64,000 bases of DNA from Stenotrophomonas maltophilia (GCF_039555535.1 NZ_CP154630.1:1625001-1689000); one strand, 5' to 3'. Counted from the first letter of the stretch, positions 27,108-36,113 are shown. Numbers and translations: made by a program. The notes: generated by a model from the letters alone, not told the origin.

Positions 27108-27914
27108 ATGCAGGACCTGCGCATTTCCCTCGTCCAGGGCGACACCCGCTGGCATGACCCGGCGGGCAACCGCGCCTACTACGGCGCGCTGCTGGCACCG
27201 CTGGCCGGCACCACCGATCTGGTGATCCTGCCGGAGACATTCACCAGTGGCTTCTCCAACGACGCCATCGCCCAGGCCGAAGGCATGGACGGCCCGACCG
27301 TGGCCTGGGTGCGCGAGCAGGCACGGGCATTGAATGCGGCGGTGATCGGCAGCGTGCAGTTGCGCGATGGTGAAGGCGTCTACAACCGCCTGCTGTTTGC
27401 CACGCCTGATGGCGGGCTGCGGTACTACGACAAGCGCCACCTGTTCCGCTACGGTGGCGAGCACGAACGTTATGTTGCTGGCCGTGAGCGCCTGAGCGTG
27501 GAATGGAAAGGCTGGCGGATCAATCCACAGGTCTGCTACGACCTGCGTTTCCCGGTGTTCTGCCGCAACCGCTACAACGTCGAGCGTCCCGGGCAATTGG
27601 ACTTCGACCTGCAGATCTTCGTCGCCAACTGGCCGTCGGCACGCGCCTACGCGTGGAAGACCCTGTTGCGTGCACGGGCGATCGAGAACCTGTGCTTCGT
27701 GGCGGCGGTGAACCGCGTCGGTGTCGACGGCAACCAGCTGCATTACGCCGGCGACAGCGCGGTGCTGGATTTCCTTGGCCAGCCGCAGGTGGAAATCCGT
27801 GAGCGGGAACAGGTGGTCACCACCACCATTTCGGCCGAGGCGCTGGCCGCACATCGCGCGCGCTTCCCGGCCATGCTTGACGCCGATGCTTTCCACTTCG
27901 ACGAGCAGGCCTGA
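27108..27914 (+). CDS. omega-amidase (nitrilase superfamily, YafV-like)
   Basis: Hydrolyses 2-oxoglutaramate or 2-oxosuccinamate to the dicarboxylate and ammonia. The 268-residue protein has the full nitrilase triad: Glu in LPETFTSGF, Lys in YYDKRHLFRYGGE, Cys in NPQVCYDLRFPVF. The start is uncertain: ATG 27108 matches the family N-terminus (LRISLVQGDTRWHD), but GTG 27090 overlaps the aminotransferase stop (GTGA) and is also in frame. Together with the gene before it, it forms the two-step glutamine transaminase / omega-amidase route. Confidence 0.9.
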   Translation: MQDLRISLVQGDTRWHDPAGNRAYYGALLAPLAGTTDLVILPETFTSGFSNDAIAQAEGMDGPTVAWVREQARALNAAVIGSVQLRDGEGVYNRLLFATPDGGLRYYDKRHLFRYGGEHERYVAGRERLSVEWKGWRINPQVCYDLRFPVFCRNRYNVERPGQLDFDLQIFVANWPSARAYAWKTLLRARAIENLCFVAAVNRVGVDGNQLHYAGDSAVLDFLGQPQVEIREREQVVTTTISAEALAAHRARFPAMLDADAFHFDEQA

Positions 27915-28017
27915 ACGACGGCCTGAACGCTGCCGCACCAGCGCGCGCGCCTGCATCCAACCTGCACGCGCGCGCTGCTAGATTCGCCACCAGTCCGACC
28001 GAACTGGAAGTCCTGCC

Positions 28018-28452
28018 ATGAACAAGTCCTTCGCACTGCTGCTGGCCCTGTCCGCCGCATCGTTGGCGCCGGCCGCACAGGCTGCCGGCAACCTCGATTG
28101 CGAGCTGCGTTACAACCTGTCCGGTTGGTCGCTGATCTACAAGACCGCATCCGGCAATGGCACGGTCACCTGCAGCAATGGCGCCAGCATGCCGGTGCGC
28201 ATCGAGATGAAGGGCGGCGGCCTGACGGTCGGCAAGTCGAAGATCACCAATGGCCGCGGCAGCTTCACCGGCGCCGTGAGCGTCAACGAGCTGCTGGGCA
28301 CTTACGCGTCGGTCGGCGCGCATGCCGGTGCCGTGAAGTCCAGCAATGCGCAGGTGATGACCAAGGGCGATATTTCGCTGGCCCTGTCCGGCACCGGCAA
28401 GGGCTGGGATCTGGGCGTGGACGGCGCCGCCTTCACCATCAGCCGGCGCTGA
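28018..28452 (+). CDS. secreted hypothetical protein
   Basis: Not assigned to a family. The 144-residue protein has a clear signal peptide (about residues 1-22, MNKSFALLLALSAASLAPAAQA), then a small domain rich in Gly, Ser and Thr with two cysteines (in LDCELRYN and VTCSNG) that could form a disulfide, and a pattern of short alternating strands. It is probably periplasmic. A candidate -10 TAGATT lies at 27979-27984 and GGAAG precedes the ATG. Its last 14 bases overlap the converging MFS gene. Confidence 0.8.
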   Translation: MNKSFALLLALSAASLAPAAQAAGNLDCELRYNLSGWSLIYKTASGNGTVTCSNGASMPVRIEMKGGGLTVGKSKITNGRGSFTGAVSVNELLGTYASVGAHAGAVKSSNAQVMTKGDISLALSGTGKGWDLGVDGAAFTISRR

Positions 28453-29569
28453 GCCGTGCCGGCCGCTGCAGCCACAGGGCCAGCAGGCCGCACAGGATGA
28501 GGGTCGGTGCCAGCAGTTGCAGTGCACCGACCACGGCCATCGCTGCGCCGATCAGCAGGTAGTAGAGCAGGCCGAACAGGGCGCCTGCGCTGCCCAGGCA
28601 GTGCGGGTATCCGCGCAGGGCCTGGCCCAGCACATTGGGAATGGCCAGGCCGAAACCGGCCACCACCGGTACCATCGCCGCGACCAGTGCCGGTTGATTG
28701 CGCAGCAATGCAGCCAACAGCCCGCCGGCCAGCACCAGTCCCGCGGCGAGCCGGATGCGCGTGGCCGAGGCAATGCCTGCGCGCAGCAGGCGAGCATTGC
28801 CCCATGCACCCAGCGCCGAGCCCAGTGCCAGCACCGCGCCGCTGGCACCGAACCAGGCCAGCGGCCAGTGCAGGCGTTCGAACACGAACGGGCCCAACGC
28901 GTACCAGCTGTACATGGCCACGTTGAACGCCATCACCAGCAGCGCCTGTGACCAGATCCAGCGATCACGCAGCAGCTGCCGCAACAGTGGCAGCAGGGGT
29001 GTGTGCACGACTTCGGCAGGGCGGCTCTCCTGCAGGCCGGATGCGCATCCGAGCATCAGCAGGATGACGATCAGCAGCAGGCCGGCCTGCACGCCGGCAT
29101 AGCCATGGCGGTCCACCAGCAGCACGCCCAGTGCCAGCCCGATCGCCGGGCTCAAGGCCAACGCCATGCCGATCCATGAGAACGCCTGCTCCAACGCGGG
29201 ACCCTTCAGGCGGTCGCGCAGTACGGTCTGGGTTACCACCGAGGCCGCCGCCGCACCCAGCGCGGCCAGTGCCTGGGCCAGCAGGACGTGGCCGAACGTG
29301 CTGGCCAGCAGGCCGCCGCAGGCCGCCAGTGCGAACACAGCCAGACCGCAGAGCAGGGCGGGACGACGGCCGATATGGTCGGCCAGCCGCCCCCATAGCA
29401 GGACACCGGCGGCGAAACCGAACAGGTACAGGCTCATGGCCTGGCTGGCGGCGGCGGGGGGCAGTGCGAAGCGCCCGGCGAGGTCGGCCAGGGCAGGGCT
29501 GTACAGGGTCTGCGCAAGCTGGGGGAACATCAGCAGCGCGATGGTGAGCAACAACAGGCGACGCGACAT
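28439..29569 (-). CDS. Bcr/CflA-like MFS drug efflux transporter
   Basis: A 376-residue inner-membrane protein with about 12 hydrophobic segments. The early YSPALADLAGRF, LYLFGFAAGVLLWGRLADHIGRRP (motif A of the DHA1 family) and the later SVVTQTVLRDRL stretch place it near Bcr/CflA multidrug exporters. ATG 29569 has GGAG upstream; the open codons before it have no such site. It is divergent from an AraC-type regulator, the usual layout of a NimR/NimT-like control pair, so that regulator probably controls it. Confidence 0.87.
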   Translation of the reverse strand: MSRRLLLLTIALLMFPQLAQTLYSPALADLAGRFALPPAAASQAMSLYLFGFAAGVLLWGRLADHIGRRPALLCGLAVFALAACGGLLASTFGHVLLAQALAALGAAAASVVTQTVLRDRLKGPALEQAFSWIGMALALSPAIGLALGVLLVDRHGYAGVQAGLLLIVILLMLGCASGLQESRPAEVVHTPLLPLLRQLLRDRWIWSQALLVMAFNVAMYSWYALGPFVFERLHWPLAWFGASGAVLALGSALGAWGNARLLRAGIASATRIRLAAGLVLAGGLLAALLRNQPALVAAMVPVVAGFGLAIPNVLGQALRGYPHCLGSAGALFGLLYYLLIGAAMAVVGALQLLAPTLILCGLLALWLQRPARLSAG

Positions 29570-29647
29570 GCGGGCGCTCCAGGAACAGGGCCGCGCATTG
29601 TGGTGATGCCTGCAATGGCGCACTCTATCTATCCTGTCATTGAATAT

Positions 29648-30448
29648 ATGAAATCAGACATGGCCTGGTTGCAGCCGGACGCGTACTTCGACGCCGATGC
29701 CTGGAGCGCTCCGGTGCTGGGGATCGCGGCCTCACTGGCGGATCACGACTCGGGTTGGCACCAGCATGCACGCGCGCAATTGCTGTACACCCGGCAGGGC
29801 TGTACGCGGCTGACCTTCGGTGATCGCATCAGCCTGCTGCCGCCCGCCCGCGCGGCGTGGATTCCGGGCGGGCTGCGCCATCGCGCGCAGATGCGCCAGG
29901 CGGTCGACTACCGTTCGTTGTACTTCGACGCCACCCTGTCGGCCCAGCTGCCCCGGCAGCCGGCGATCATTGGCGTGGGTCCCCTGCTGCAGGCATTGCT
30001 GGAGCCGATCGCGCAGGCGCCGTTCGACCATGACTGGCGGGCACCGCGCGCGCACCACCAACTGGCGTTGTGCATGCTGGAGATCGCCGCCGCCCCGGTG
30101 GCGCCGATGGACCTGCCGCTGCCACGCGACCCGCGGATTGCGCGCTGCCTGCCGCTGGCCGAGCAGTTGCCGCCCGAACTGGGTGAACTGGCCGCGCGCG
30201 CGGGCCTGAGCGTGCGCACGGTCGGCCGGTTGATGCAGCGTGATACCGGCATGGGCTACCAGGCCTGGCGCCAACAATGGCGCCTGATGCGGGCCATGGA
30301 GTTGCTGTTGTTGGGCCATCGCGTCGCGCATGTGGCGCAGGACACCGGCTTTTCCGCCGAGAGCCCGTTCATCGCCTTTTTCCGCAGCATGACCGGCACC
30401 ACGCCCGCCGCCTTCCAGCGCCATGAAAAAGGGGACGGAGGGGATTAA
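29648..30448 (+). CDS. AraC-family regulator, cupin type (NimR-like)
   Basis: This 266-residue protein (from ATG 29648) has an N-terminal cupin sensor (HQHARAQLLYTRQGC, PPARAAWIPGGLRH) and a C-terminal pair of helix-turn-helix units (LAARAGLSVRTVGRLMQRDTG, then HVAQDTGFSAESPFIAFFRS). It likely regulates the divergent MFS gene. The start is unsure: in-frame starts exist at 29600, 29606, 29618, 29648 and 29660 and none has a clear ribosome site. Its final residues (about EKGDGGD) and its TAA stop are encoded by one arm of a 26-bp inverted repeat. Confidence 0.85.
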   Translation: MKSDMAWLQPDAYFDADAWSAPVLGIAASLADHDSGWHQHARAQLLYTRQGCTRLTFGDRISLLPPARAAWIPGGLRHRAQMRQAVDYRSLYFDATLSAQLPRQPAIIGVGPLLQALLEPIAQAPFDHDWRAPRAHHQLALCMLEIAAAPVAPMDLPLPRDPRIARCLPLAEQLPPELGELAARAGLSVRTVGRLMQRDTGMGYQAWRQQWRLMRAMELLLLGHRVAHVAQDTGFSAESPFIAFFRSMTGTTPAAFQRHEKGDGGD

Positions 30449-30502
30449 GTCGCTTTCGCCCCCTTTGAGGCAAAAACGACTTAATCCCCTCCGTCCCCTT
30501 TT
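30427..30502. repeat. perfect 26-bp inverted repeat element at the 3' end of the AraC gene
   Basis: Left arm 30427-30452 and right arm 30477-30502 are exact reverse complements over 26 bp (core GGGGACGGAGGGGATTAAGT), around a 24-base loop that can pair a little further (TTT-C-GCC with GGC-A-AAA). The left arm supplies the stop codon of the AraC gene. It resembles a mobile REP-like or miniature hairpin element rather than a simple terminator. Confidence 0.85.
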
Positions 30503-30508
30503 CCAACG

Positions 30509-30536
30509 AAAAACCCCGGCCTGAGCCGGGGTTTTT
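30509..30536. terminator. bidirectional terminator between the AraC gene and rluB
   Basis: AAAAACCCCGGC-CTGA-GCCGGGGTTTTT is a perfect 12-bp stem with a 4-base loop and A/T runs on both sides, so it can act for both converging genes. Confidence 0.9.
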
Positions 30537-30556
30537 CATTTCATGCGTACCAGCGA

Positions 30557-32194
30557 TCAGCCGCCGCGCGGGCCGCTGCGGCGCGGGCCGCCCGGACCGC
30601 GGTTGCCGCCGGGGCCACCCGGGCCACGGTTGCCACCCGGACCGCCGGGGCCGCGATTGCCGCCCGGGCCACGGTTGTTGCCAGCGCCCGGACCGCGACC
30701 GCCCGGACGGGCGCCGTGTGCCGGCTTGGGGCTGCCATACGGGTTGAAGCCCGGGGTGGCGTGGTCGGACGGGAAGCTCGGGGCGTTGCCCGGATGGCCG
30801 TACGGGTGCTTGTTGCCCTGGCCCTGCGAGCGGTTGCCGCTACCGGCCGGACGGCCCTGGCCGCCTGCGCCGCCACGGCCTTCACCGCCAAAACCGCCAC
30901 GGCCCTGGCCGCCACCGGCGCCAGCGCCCGGACCCTTCGGCTTGCCGTACGGACGGCCCTGGCCACCCGCGCCCGGACCACGGGCACCCGGGCCACGTGC
31001 GCCCGGACCCGCATTGCGATGGCCGCTCGGGCCGGTGCTCACGCCGTCCGGCACGTACCAGGTGCGGAACGCGGCCGGGTTGCCTTCCGGCAGCGAGCGG
31101 TCGTTCTTCGGTGCGCGCTGCTTGAACGGTTTCTGCGACTGCTTGGCCGCCGCTTCACCGCTGACGGTCAGGCCGCCCTTGAAGCCGCCGCCCTTGCCGC
31201 CGCGACCACGGCCGCGGTCTTCGCGGACGTTGTCGAAACGACGCAGCTCGCGGCCTTCATCGGCCGTGTTGTGGCCATTGACGTAGGCATTGCCACGGCC
31301 ACCTTCGCGCACGCGCACGGTGGTCTTGGCGGCGCGGCGCTGGCCGATCACCGGCTGCAGGGTCAGCGCCGACGGCGCGCCTTCTTCCAGCTTCAGCTGC
31401 GCACGCAGGGCTTCCACCTGGGTGGTGCCCAGTTCCACCGAATGGCCACGGGCCAGTTCGCGCGGCAGGCTCACCTTGCCGTAGCGGGTGCGCTTCAGGC
31501 GGCTGACCTGGCAGCCCTGCGATTCCCACAGGCGGCGCACTTCGCGGTTGCGGCCTTCCTTCACCACGACGCGGAACCAGTCGTGTGAATCGGTACCGCC
31601 GATGCGTTCGATCTCGTCGAACTTGGCCGGGCCGTCTTCCAGCGCCACGCCGCGGGCGAGGCGGTCGACGATGGCGTCGGAGACCTTCTCCTCGCCTTCC
31701 GGGGCACGCACGCGCACCACGTACTCGCGCTCGACCTCGAACGACGGGTGCATCATGGCGTTGGCCAGTTCACCGTCGGTGGTGGCCAGCAGCAGGCCGG
31801 TGGTGTTGATGTCCAGGCGGCCGATCGCGATCCAGCGCGCGCCCTTCAGCGGCGGCAGCGACTCGAACACGGTCGGGCGGCCTTCGGGGTCTTCGCGGGT
31901 GGTCACTTCGCCTTCCGGCTTGTTGTAGACCAGCACGCGCGACGGTTCGGCCAGGGCGGTGGCGACGAAGCCGCGGCCATCCAGCTCGATCTTGTCGCCG
32001 CTCTTGACCGACATGCCGGTCTGCGCGACTTCACCGTTGACCTTGACCAGGCCTTCGGCGATGCGCTGTTCCAGCGCGCGGCGCGAACCCAGGCCAGCCT
32101 GGGCCAGCACCTTGTGCAGGCGCTCTTCCAGCTTGAACTGTTCGGAGGTGGCTTCACGCTTGAGCGAGAGCTTGTTACGGGGGGTGTCACTCAT
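30557..32194 (-). CDS. rluB: 23S rRNA pseudouridine synthase RluB with long Gly-rich tail
   Basis: RluB makes pseudouridine 2605 in 23S rRNA. The 545-residue protein has an N-terminal S4 domain (about residues 18-75), a catalytic domain with the nucleophile Asp in GRLDINTTGLLL, and then a disordered tail of some 270 residues rich in Gly, Pro, Arg and Asn, ending in GGNRGPGGP-type tandem repeats. E. coli RluB is about 290 residues with a shorter basic tail. I chose ATG 32194 (MSDTPRNKL), overlapping the scpB stop by 8 nt. Confidence 0.93.
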   Translation of the reverse strand: MSDTPRNKLSLKREATSEQFKLEERLHKVLAQAGLGSRRALEQRIAEGLVKVNGEVAQTGMSVKSGDKIELDGRGFVATALAEPSRVLVYNKPEGEVTTREDPEGRPTVFESLPPLKGARWIAIGRLDINTTGLLLATTDGELANAMMHPSFEVEREYVVRVRAPEGEEKVSDAIVDRLARGVALEDGPAKFDEIERIGGTDSHDWFRVVVKEGRNREVRRLWESQGCQVSRLKRTRYGKVSLPRELARGHSVELGTTQVEALRAQLKLEEGAPSALTLQPVIGQRRAAKTTVRVREGGRGNAYVNGHNTADEGRELRRFDNVREDRGRGRGGKGGGFKGGLTVSGEAAAKQSQKPFKQRAPKNDRSLPEGNPAAFRTWYVPDGVSTGPSGHRNAGPGARGPGARGPGAGGQGRPYGKPKGPGAGAGGGQGRGGFGGEGRGGAGGQGRPAGSGNRSQGQGNKHPYGHPGNAPSFPSDHATPGFNPYGSPKPAHGARPGGRGPGAGNNRGPGGNRGPGGPGGNRGPGGPGGNRGPGGPRRSGPRGG

Positions 32195-33062
32195 CAGTTT
32201 TGCTCCGGCCGACGGTTTCGAGGTCGGCCTCTGGTTCGGAATCGGCTTGGTCAACAGCCACGGTCGTCGTCGCGACGGCGTTGTCTTCGCGTTCGTTCAG
32301 GGTCACCGCGCGCTCGCCCGGCGCGGAATCGGGGTGCCCATCATCGAGGGGCGAAGGTGCTTGCTCATCGGAAGCCGACGCAGACGCTGCATCGGCGGAA
32401 TCGGGGGTGTCGCTGCCGGCCAGGCCGGTGTCATCGTTCGCGGCAGCGCCATCGGCGCCAGCCGAAATGTCCGGACCGTCGGCACTGGCGGCGGCCGGTG
32501 CGTCGCGGTCCAGGGCCAGCTGCGGTTCCAGCTCGCCCAGGTCTTTCAGTTCCGACAGCGGCGGCAGCTCGTCCAGGCGCTTCAGGCCGAAGTAGTCCAG
32601 GAAGCCCTTGGTGGTGCCGAACAGGGCAGGCTTGCCGGGCACGTCGCGGTGGCCGACCACGCGGATCCACTCGCGCTCTTCCAGCGCCTGGATGATGTTG
32701 CTGCTGACCGCCACGCCGCGCACCTGCTCGATCTCACCACGGGTGATCGGCTGCCGGTAGGCAATCAGCGCCAGGGTTTCCAGGGTGGCACGGGTGTAGC
32801 GGGTCTTGCGTTCGGTCCACAGCCGGCTGATCCAGCCATGCACTTCGCCGGTCACCTGGTAGCGGAAGCCGGAGGCGACCTCGACCAGTTCCACGCCACG
32901 GCCTTCGCAGGCTTCGCGCAGGCGCTCAAGCGCACGTTCGATGCTGCCCGGCGGTGCCGGCTCCTCTTCCGGGAACAGGTCTTTCAGCTGGGCCAGGGTG
33001 AGCGGCTGGCTGGAGGCCAGCAGGGCGCCCTCGACAATGCGGTTGATCAGCGTTTGGTCCAT
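32187..33062 (-). CDS. scpB: segregation and condensation protein B
   Basis: ScpB forms the kleisin complex with ScpA that works with SMC in chromosome organisation. The 291-residue protein has the two winged-helix domains of the family (about residues 1-185, with ETLALIAYRQPITRGEIEQVRG) and an acidic, alanine-rich tail of about 100 residues that is unlikely to fold. It lies 13 bp after scpA and overlaps rluB, the common scpA-scpB-rluB order. The tail is longer than in firmicute ScpB. Confidence 0.95.
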   Translation of the reverse strand: MDQTLINRIVEGALLASSQPLTLAQLKDLFPEEEPAPPGSIERALERLREACEGRGVELVEVASGFRYQVTGEVHGWISRLWTERKTRYTRATLETLALIAYRQPITRGEIEQVRGVAVSSNIIQALEEREWIRVVGHRDVPGKPALFGTTKGFLDYFGLKRLDELPPLSELKDLGELEPQLALDRDAPAAASADGPDISAGADGAAANDDTGLAGSDTPDSADAASASASDEQAPSPLDDGHPDSAPGERAVTLNEREDNAVATTTVAVDQADSEPEADLETVGRSKTDE

Positions 33063-33075
33063 CGGCAGTCAGCGC

Positions 33076-33981
33076 TCACTCGTTCTCGTTGGCGGCGTCG
33101 TTGTCGTCGAACTCGCTGCTGAACTGCAGCGGGGCATTGGTGTTGCCGGCGGCCAGGGACTTCACGTAGATCGGCGCCAGCGGTTCTTCCTGGACGATGT
33201 CCAGTAGCTGTTCCTTGGCCAGTTCCAGCACCGCCAGGAACGTGACCAGCACGCCCAGCTTGCCTTCTTCAGCAGTGAACAGCCCTTCAAAACGATAGAA
33301 CTTGCCGTCTTCCAGACGACCCAGTACGTCGCCCATGCGCTGGCGCACACTCAGCGCCTCGCGCTTGATGGCGTGGCCGCTGAACAGCTCGGCGCGCTTG
33401 AGCACGTCGTGCAGGGCCAGCAGCATTTCCTTCAGGTCGACCGGTGGCGGCAGCTTCACCGCAGCGCGGTCGGGCATGAAGGCATGGGCCACGCTGGTGT
33501 CGCGGTCCTGGCGGGGCAGGGCGTCGATGTCCTCGGCAGCCTGCTTGAAGCGTTCGTACTCCTGCAGCCGGCGCACCAGCTCGGCGCGCGGATCGGCCTC
33601 ATCGCCGTCTTCGCTGACCGGGCGCGGCAGCAGCATGCGTGACTTCACTTCGGCCAGGATCGCGGCCATCACCAGGTACTCGGCGGCCAGCTCGAAGCGC
33701 AGCTCGCGCATCACGGTGATGTATTCCACGTACTGCCGGGTGATCTCGGCCACGGGAATGTCCAGTACGTCCAGGTTCTGGCGGCGGATCAGGTACAGCA
33801 GCAGGTCCAGCGGGCCTTCGAAGGCATCCAGGATGACTTCCAGCGCATCCGGGGGAATGTACAGGTCCTGCGGAATCTGCAGGACCGGTTGCCCATGCAC
33901 CACGGCCAGCGGCATTTCCTGCTGCTGGGGGGCGGGCGGCCGGGTTGGCGGGTTCGCGTCGAGCGCGAGTTCGGAAGTCAT
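33076..33981 (-). CDS. scpA: segregation and condensation protein A
   Basis: ScpA is the kleisin of the SMC-ScpAB complex. The 301-residue protein has the family core FEGPLDLLLYLIRRQNLDVLDIP and the EYLVMAAILAEVKSRMLLP helix, then a C-terminal winged helix (LGVLVTFLAVLELAKEQLLDIVQ). The first 40 residues are proline-rich and unlike the family. It is the first gene of the scpA-scpB-rluB unit. Confidence 0.95.
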   Translation of the reverse strand: MTSELALDANPPTRPPAPQQQEMPLAVVHGQPVLQIPQDLYIPPDALEVILDAFEGPLDLLLYLIRRQNLDVLDIPVAEITRQYVEYITVMRELRFELAAEYLVMAAILAEVKSRMLLPRPVSEDGDEADPRAELVRRLQEYERFKQAAEDIDALPRQDRDTSVAHAFMPDRAAVKLPPPVDLKEMLLALHDVLKRAELFSGHAIKREALSVRQRMGDVLGRLEDGKFYRFEGLFTAEEGKLGVLVTFLAVLELAKEQLLDIVQEEPLAPIYVKSLAAGNTNAPLQFSSEFDDNDAANENE

Positions 33982-34355
33982 CTAATGGACATCAGGATTG
34001 CAACGGACCAGTCGCGGCACCGGGTTCGCCGGGCCAGGGCCACGGAGCCCCAGGGCACCAGACACGCCGGGATCGGCGCGATTCCACACATATCAAACAG
34101 CAGGACGCGCCGCAGGAAACGGCAGCGACGGAACTACGGGGAGGTCGTCTACGTGGCCCGGCCAGGTGGGCCGGTTTGAAGCAGCGGGACGGTCGTCGGG
34201 GGCTGCGTTGGCCGCAAAAACCGACGGGCTGCTGCATCCAGCCACGTGCAATGGAGCCTAGGGTAAGCCTTTGTCGCGCCAGTGTCCAGCCGGGCCGGGG
34301 CGGGGGCCGCATTGGCTAGAATCTGCGCACCCGACAACGCAAGCGAGGAAATGCC
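33982..34355. other. divergent intergenic region scpA / yciI
   Basis: These 374 bp hold no convincing gene. A candidate promoter for yciI reads TTGGCTAGAAT at about 34312-34322 (-10 TAGAAT), about 34 bp before the GTG start. The same 11-base string precedes nfuA at 54.9 kb. I see no clear scpA promoter. Confidence 0.5.
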
Positions 34356-34655
34356 GTGTGGTATGTGATTGAAGGCTATGACGGCCAGGATGTGCTGGCG
34401 CAGCGGCTGCAGGCGCGGCCGGAACACCTGGCGCGCCTGCACGCGCTGCGCGACGAAGGCCGCCTGCTGCTGGCCGGGCCGTGCCCGGCAGTGGACAGCG
34501 AGGACCCGGGCCCGGCCGGTTTCAGTGGTTCGGTGGTGATCGCGCAGTTCGAGTCGGTCGTGCAGGCCCAGGCCTGGGCCGATGCCGACCCTTACGTCGC
34601 CGCGGGCGTCTACACCCATGTACAGGTGCGTCCGTTCCGCAAGGTCCTGCCGTGA
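34356..34655 (+). CDS. yciI: YciI family protein
   Basis: A 99-residue cytoplasmic protein with the YciI fold: strand [33 protein letters not shown] with its conserved His and Asp, and a final [18 protein letters not shown] motif with the family's ADP-Y pattern. The function of the family is not settled. Start is GTG 34356, with GAGGAA eight bases upstream; the stop overlaps the bolA start (GTGA). The yciI-bolA pair is also found next to each other in Pseudomonas. Confidence 0.92.
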   Translation: MWYVIEGYDGQDVLAQRLQARPEHLARLHALRDEGRLLLAGPCPAVDSEDPGPAGFSGSVVIAQFESVVQAQAWADADPYVAAGVYTHVQVRPFRKVLP

Positions 34656-34906
34656 ACGCGGAGCGGATCGAGCGGATGCGTGACGCACTGCAACAGGCGC
34701 TGGCCCCCAGCGTGCTGGAAATCGAAGACGACAGCCATCGGCATGCCGGCCACGCGGGTGCGAGGGATGGCCGCGGTCACTTCAACCTGCATATCGTCAG
34801 CGAACGCTTCGCGGGACTGGGTCCGCTGGCCCGGCATCGCGCTGTCTATGCCGCGCTGGGGGCGATGATGGAGACCGCATCCACGCGCTGTCCATTCGCG
34901 CATTGA
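34652..34906 (+). CDS. bolA: BolA family protein
   Basis: BolA proteins act with monothiol glutaredoxins in iron-sulfur trafficking and as regulators of envelope and motility genes. This 84-residue protein has the class II KH-like core, with [19 protein letters not shown] and the signature [13 protein letters not shown]. The start is GTG 34652, overlapping the yciI stop; a later in-frame ATG (MRDALQQ) would cut only eight residues. Translation is coupled to yciI. Confidence 0.93.
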   Translation: MNAERIERMRDALQQALAPSVLEIEDDSHRHAGHAGARDGRGHFNLHIVSERFAGLGPLARHRAVYAALGAMMETASTRCPFAH

Positions 34907-35032
34907 CCCCGTCAGAACAGGGCTGAGCCCTTGTCCCACGCTGTCCTGGCGGGTCCCTCTGCGGGCCTGCCACAGACAGATTTCCATGTCCATTTCAGGA
35001 CATTCGCCTAACGGACTGTTTACAAGCCCAGA

Positions 35033-35046
35033 TGGAAACGCTTACA
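35033..35046. promoter_or_regulatory. LacI-family operator in the regulator promoter
   Basis: TGGAAACGCTTACA fits the palindromic LacI/GalR consensus TGNAANCGNTNNCA, centred on CG. It lies inside a candidate promoter: -35 TTTACA at 35019-35024 and -10 TACATT at 35043-35048 (18-base spacer). A repressor bound here would block transcription of its own gene. A matching site occurs at 39429. Confidence 0.75.
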
Positions 35047-35090
35047 TTCCGCGCCAATGCTGGTAGGTCCAAGCCGTGGAGGGCGGCTTC

Positions 35091-36113
35091 GTGAACAAGG
35101 CAGCTATCACAATCAAAGACGTCGCACGCGAAGCCCGGGTCTCCGTGGCCACGGTTTCCCGCGCGCTCAACGGGCATGAAAATGTCGCCGAACCGGTCCG
35201 CCAGCTTGTGCTGGAGGTGGCCGCACGGCTGCGTTACACCCCGCACGCCGCCGCCCGCAGCCTGAGCAGCCGCCGCACCAATACGGTGGGCGTGGTGCTG
35301 CCTGACCTGTACGGCGAATTCTTCTCCGAGCTGATGCGCGGCATCGACAACGTCGCCCGCAACCGCCGCCAGCACCTGCTGGTGTCCAGCTACCACGGTG
35401 ACCAGGAACAGCAGGGCGCGGCCCTGCGTGCCATGCGCGGCCGCGTCGACGGCCTGCTGGTGCTTTCGCCCTATGCCGAGAGCCCCGGCTTCCTGACCGA
35501 CAACCTGCCGCAGTCGTTGCCGACGGTGCTGATCAACACCTATCTGCCCGGGCAGGACCACCCGGTGCTGAGCATCGATGACCATGCCGGTGCGATGGCG
35601 ATGACCCGCCATCTGCTCGATGCCGGTCACTGCCGCATCGCTTTCATTTCTGGCCCGGACCTCAACTTCGACGCGCGCGAGCGCCTGCGCGGCTTCCGTG
35701 ACGCGCTGGCGGCTTTCGGCAGTGACGCCGAAGGCATCGAGCTGCCCGGTGATTTCGACGAAGCTTCCGGCCATCGCGCCGGTCAGGAGTTGCTGGCAGC
35801 CGGAGCGCTGCCCGATGCCGTGTTTGCCGCCAACGACATGATGGCCCTGGGGTGCCTGTATGCCTTCACGCAGGCAGGGGTCCATGTGCCGTCCGATGTC
35901 GCCCTGGCGGGTTTCGATGACATTCCACTGGCGCGTTTCGTCCACCCGTCGCTGACCACCATGCAGGTCAGCATCGCCGAGCTCGGCGATCGGGCCATGA
36001 CGCGCCTGATGCAGTTGATGGACGGCACCTCCACGGATGGGACAGGGGACAAGCAGACCCTGGTTCCCCGCTTGATAGTTCGCGATTCCACCACTCCGCC
36101 ATCGGGCCGTTGA
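35091..36113 (+). CDS. LacI-family transcriptional regulator of the glycan locus
   Basis: A 340-residue regulator with an N-terminal helix-turn-helix and hinge (ITIKDVAREARVSVATVSRA, then YTPHAAARSL) and a periplasmic-binding-type sugar sensor domain (VGVVLPDLYGEFFSELMRGI ... ANDMMALGCLYAF ... LAGFDDIPLARFVHPSLTT). I chose GTG 35091 because GGAGGG stands 8-13 bases upstream; an in-frame GTG at 35076 is upstream of that site. Operator-like sites overlap its own promoter and precede the lipoprotein gene at 39.5 kb, so it probably represses both until an oligosaccharide is sensed. Confidence 0.92.
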   Translation: MNKAAITIKDVAREARVSVATVSRALNGHENVAEPVRQLVLEVAARLRYTPHAAARSLSSRRTNTVGVVLPDLYGEFFSELMRGIDNVARNRRQHLLVSSYHGDQEQQGAALRAMRGRVDGLLVLSPYAESPGFLTDNLPQSLPTVLINTYLPGQDHPVLSIDDHAGAMAMTRHLLDAGHCRIAFISGPDLNFDARERLRGFRDALAAFGSDAEGIELPGDFDEASGHRAGQELLAAGALPDAVFAANDMMALGCLYAFTQAGVHVPSDVALAGFDDIPLARFVHPSLTTMQVSIAELGDRAMTRLMQLMDGTSTDGTGDKQTLVPRLIVRDSTTPPSGR

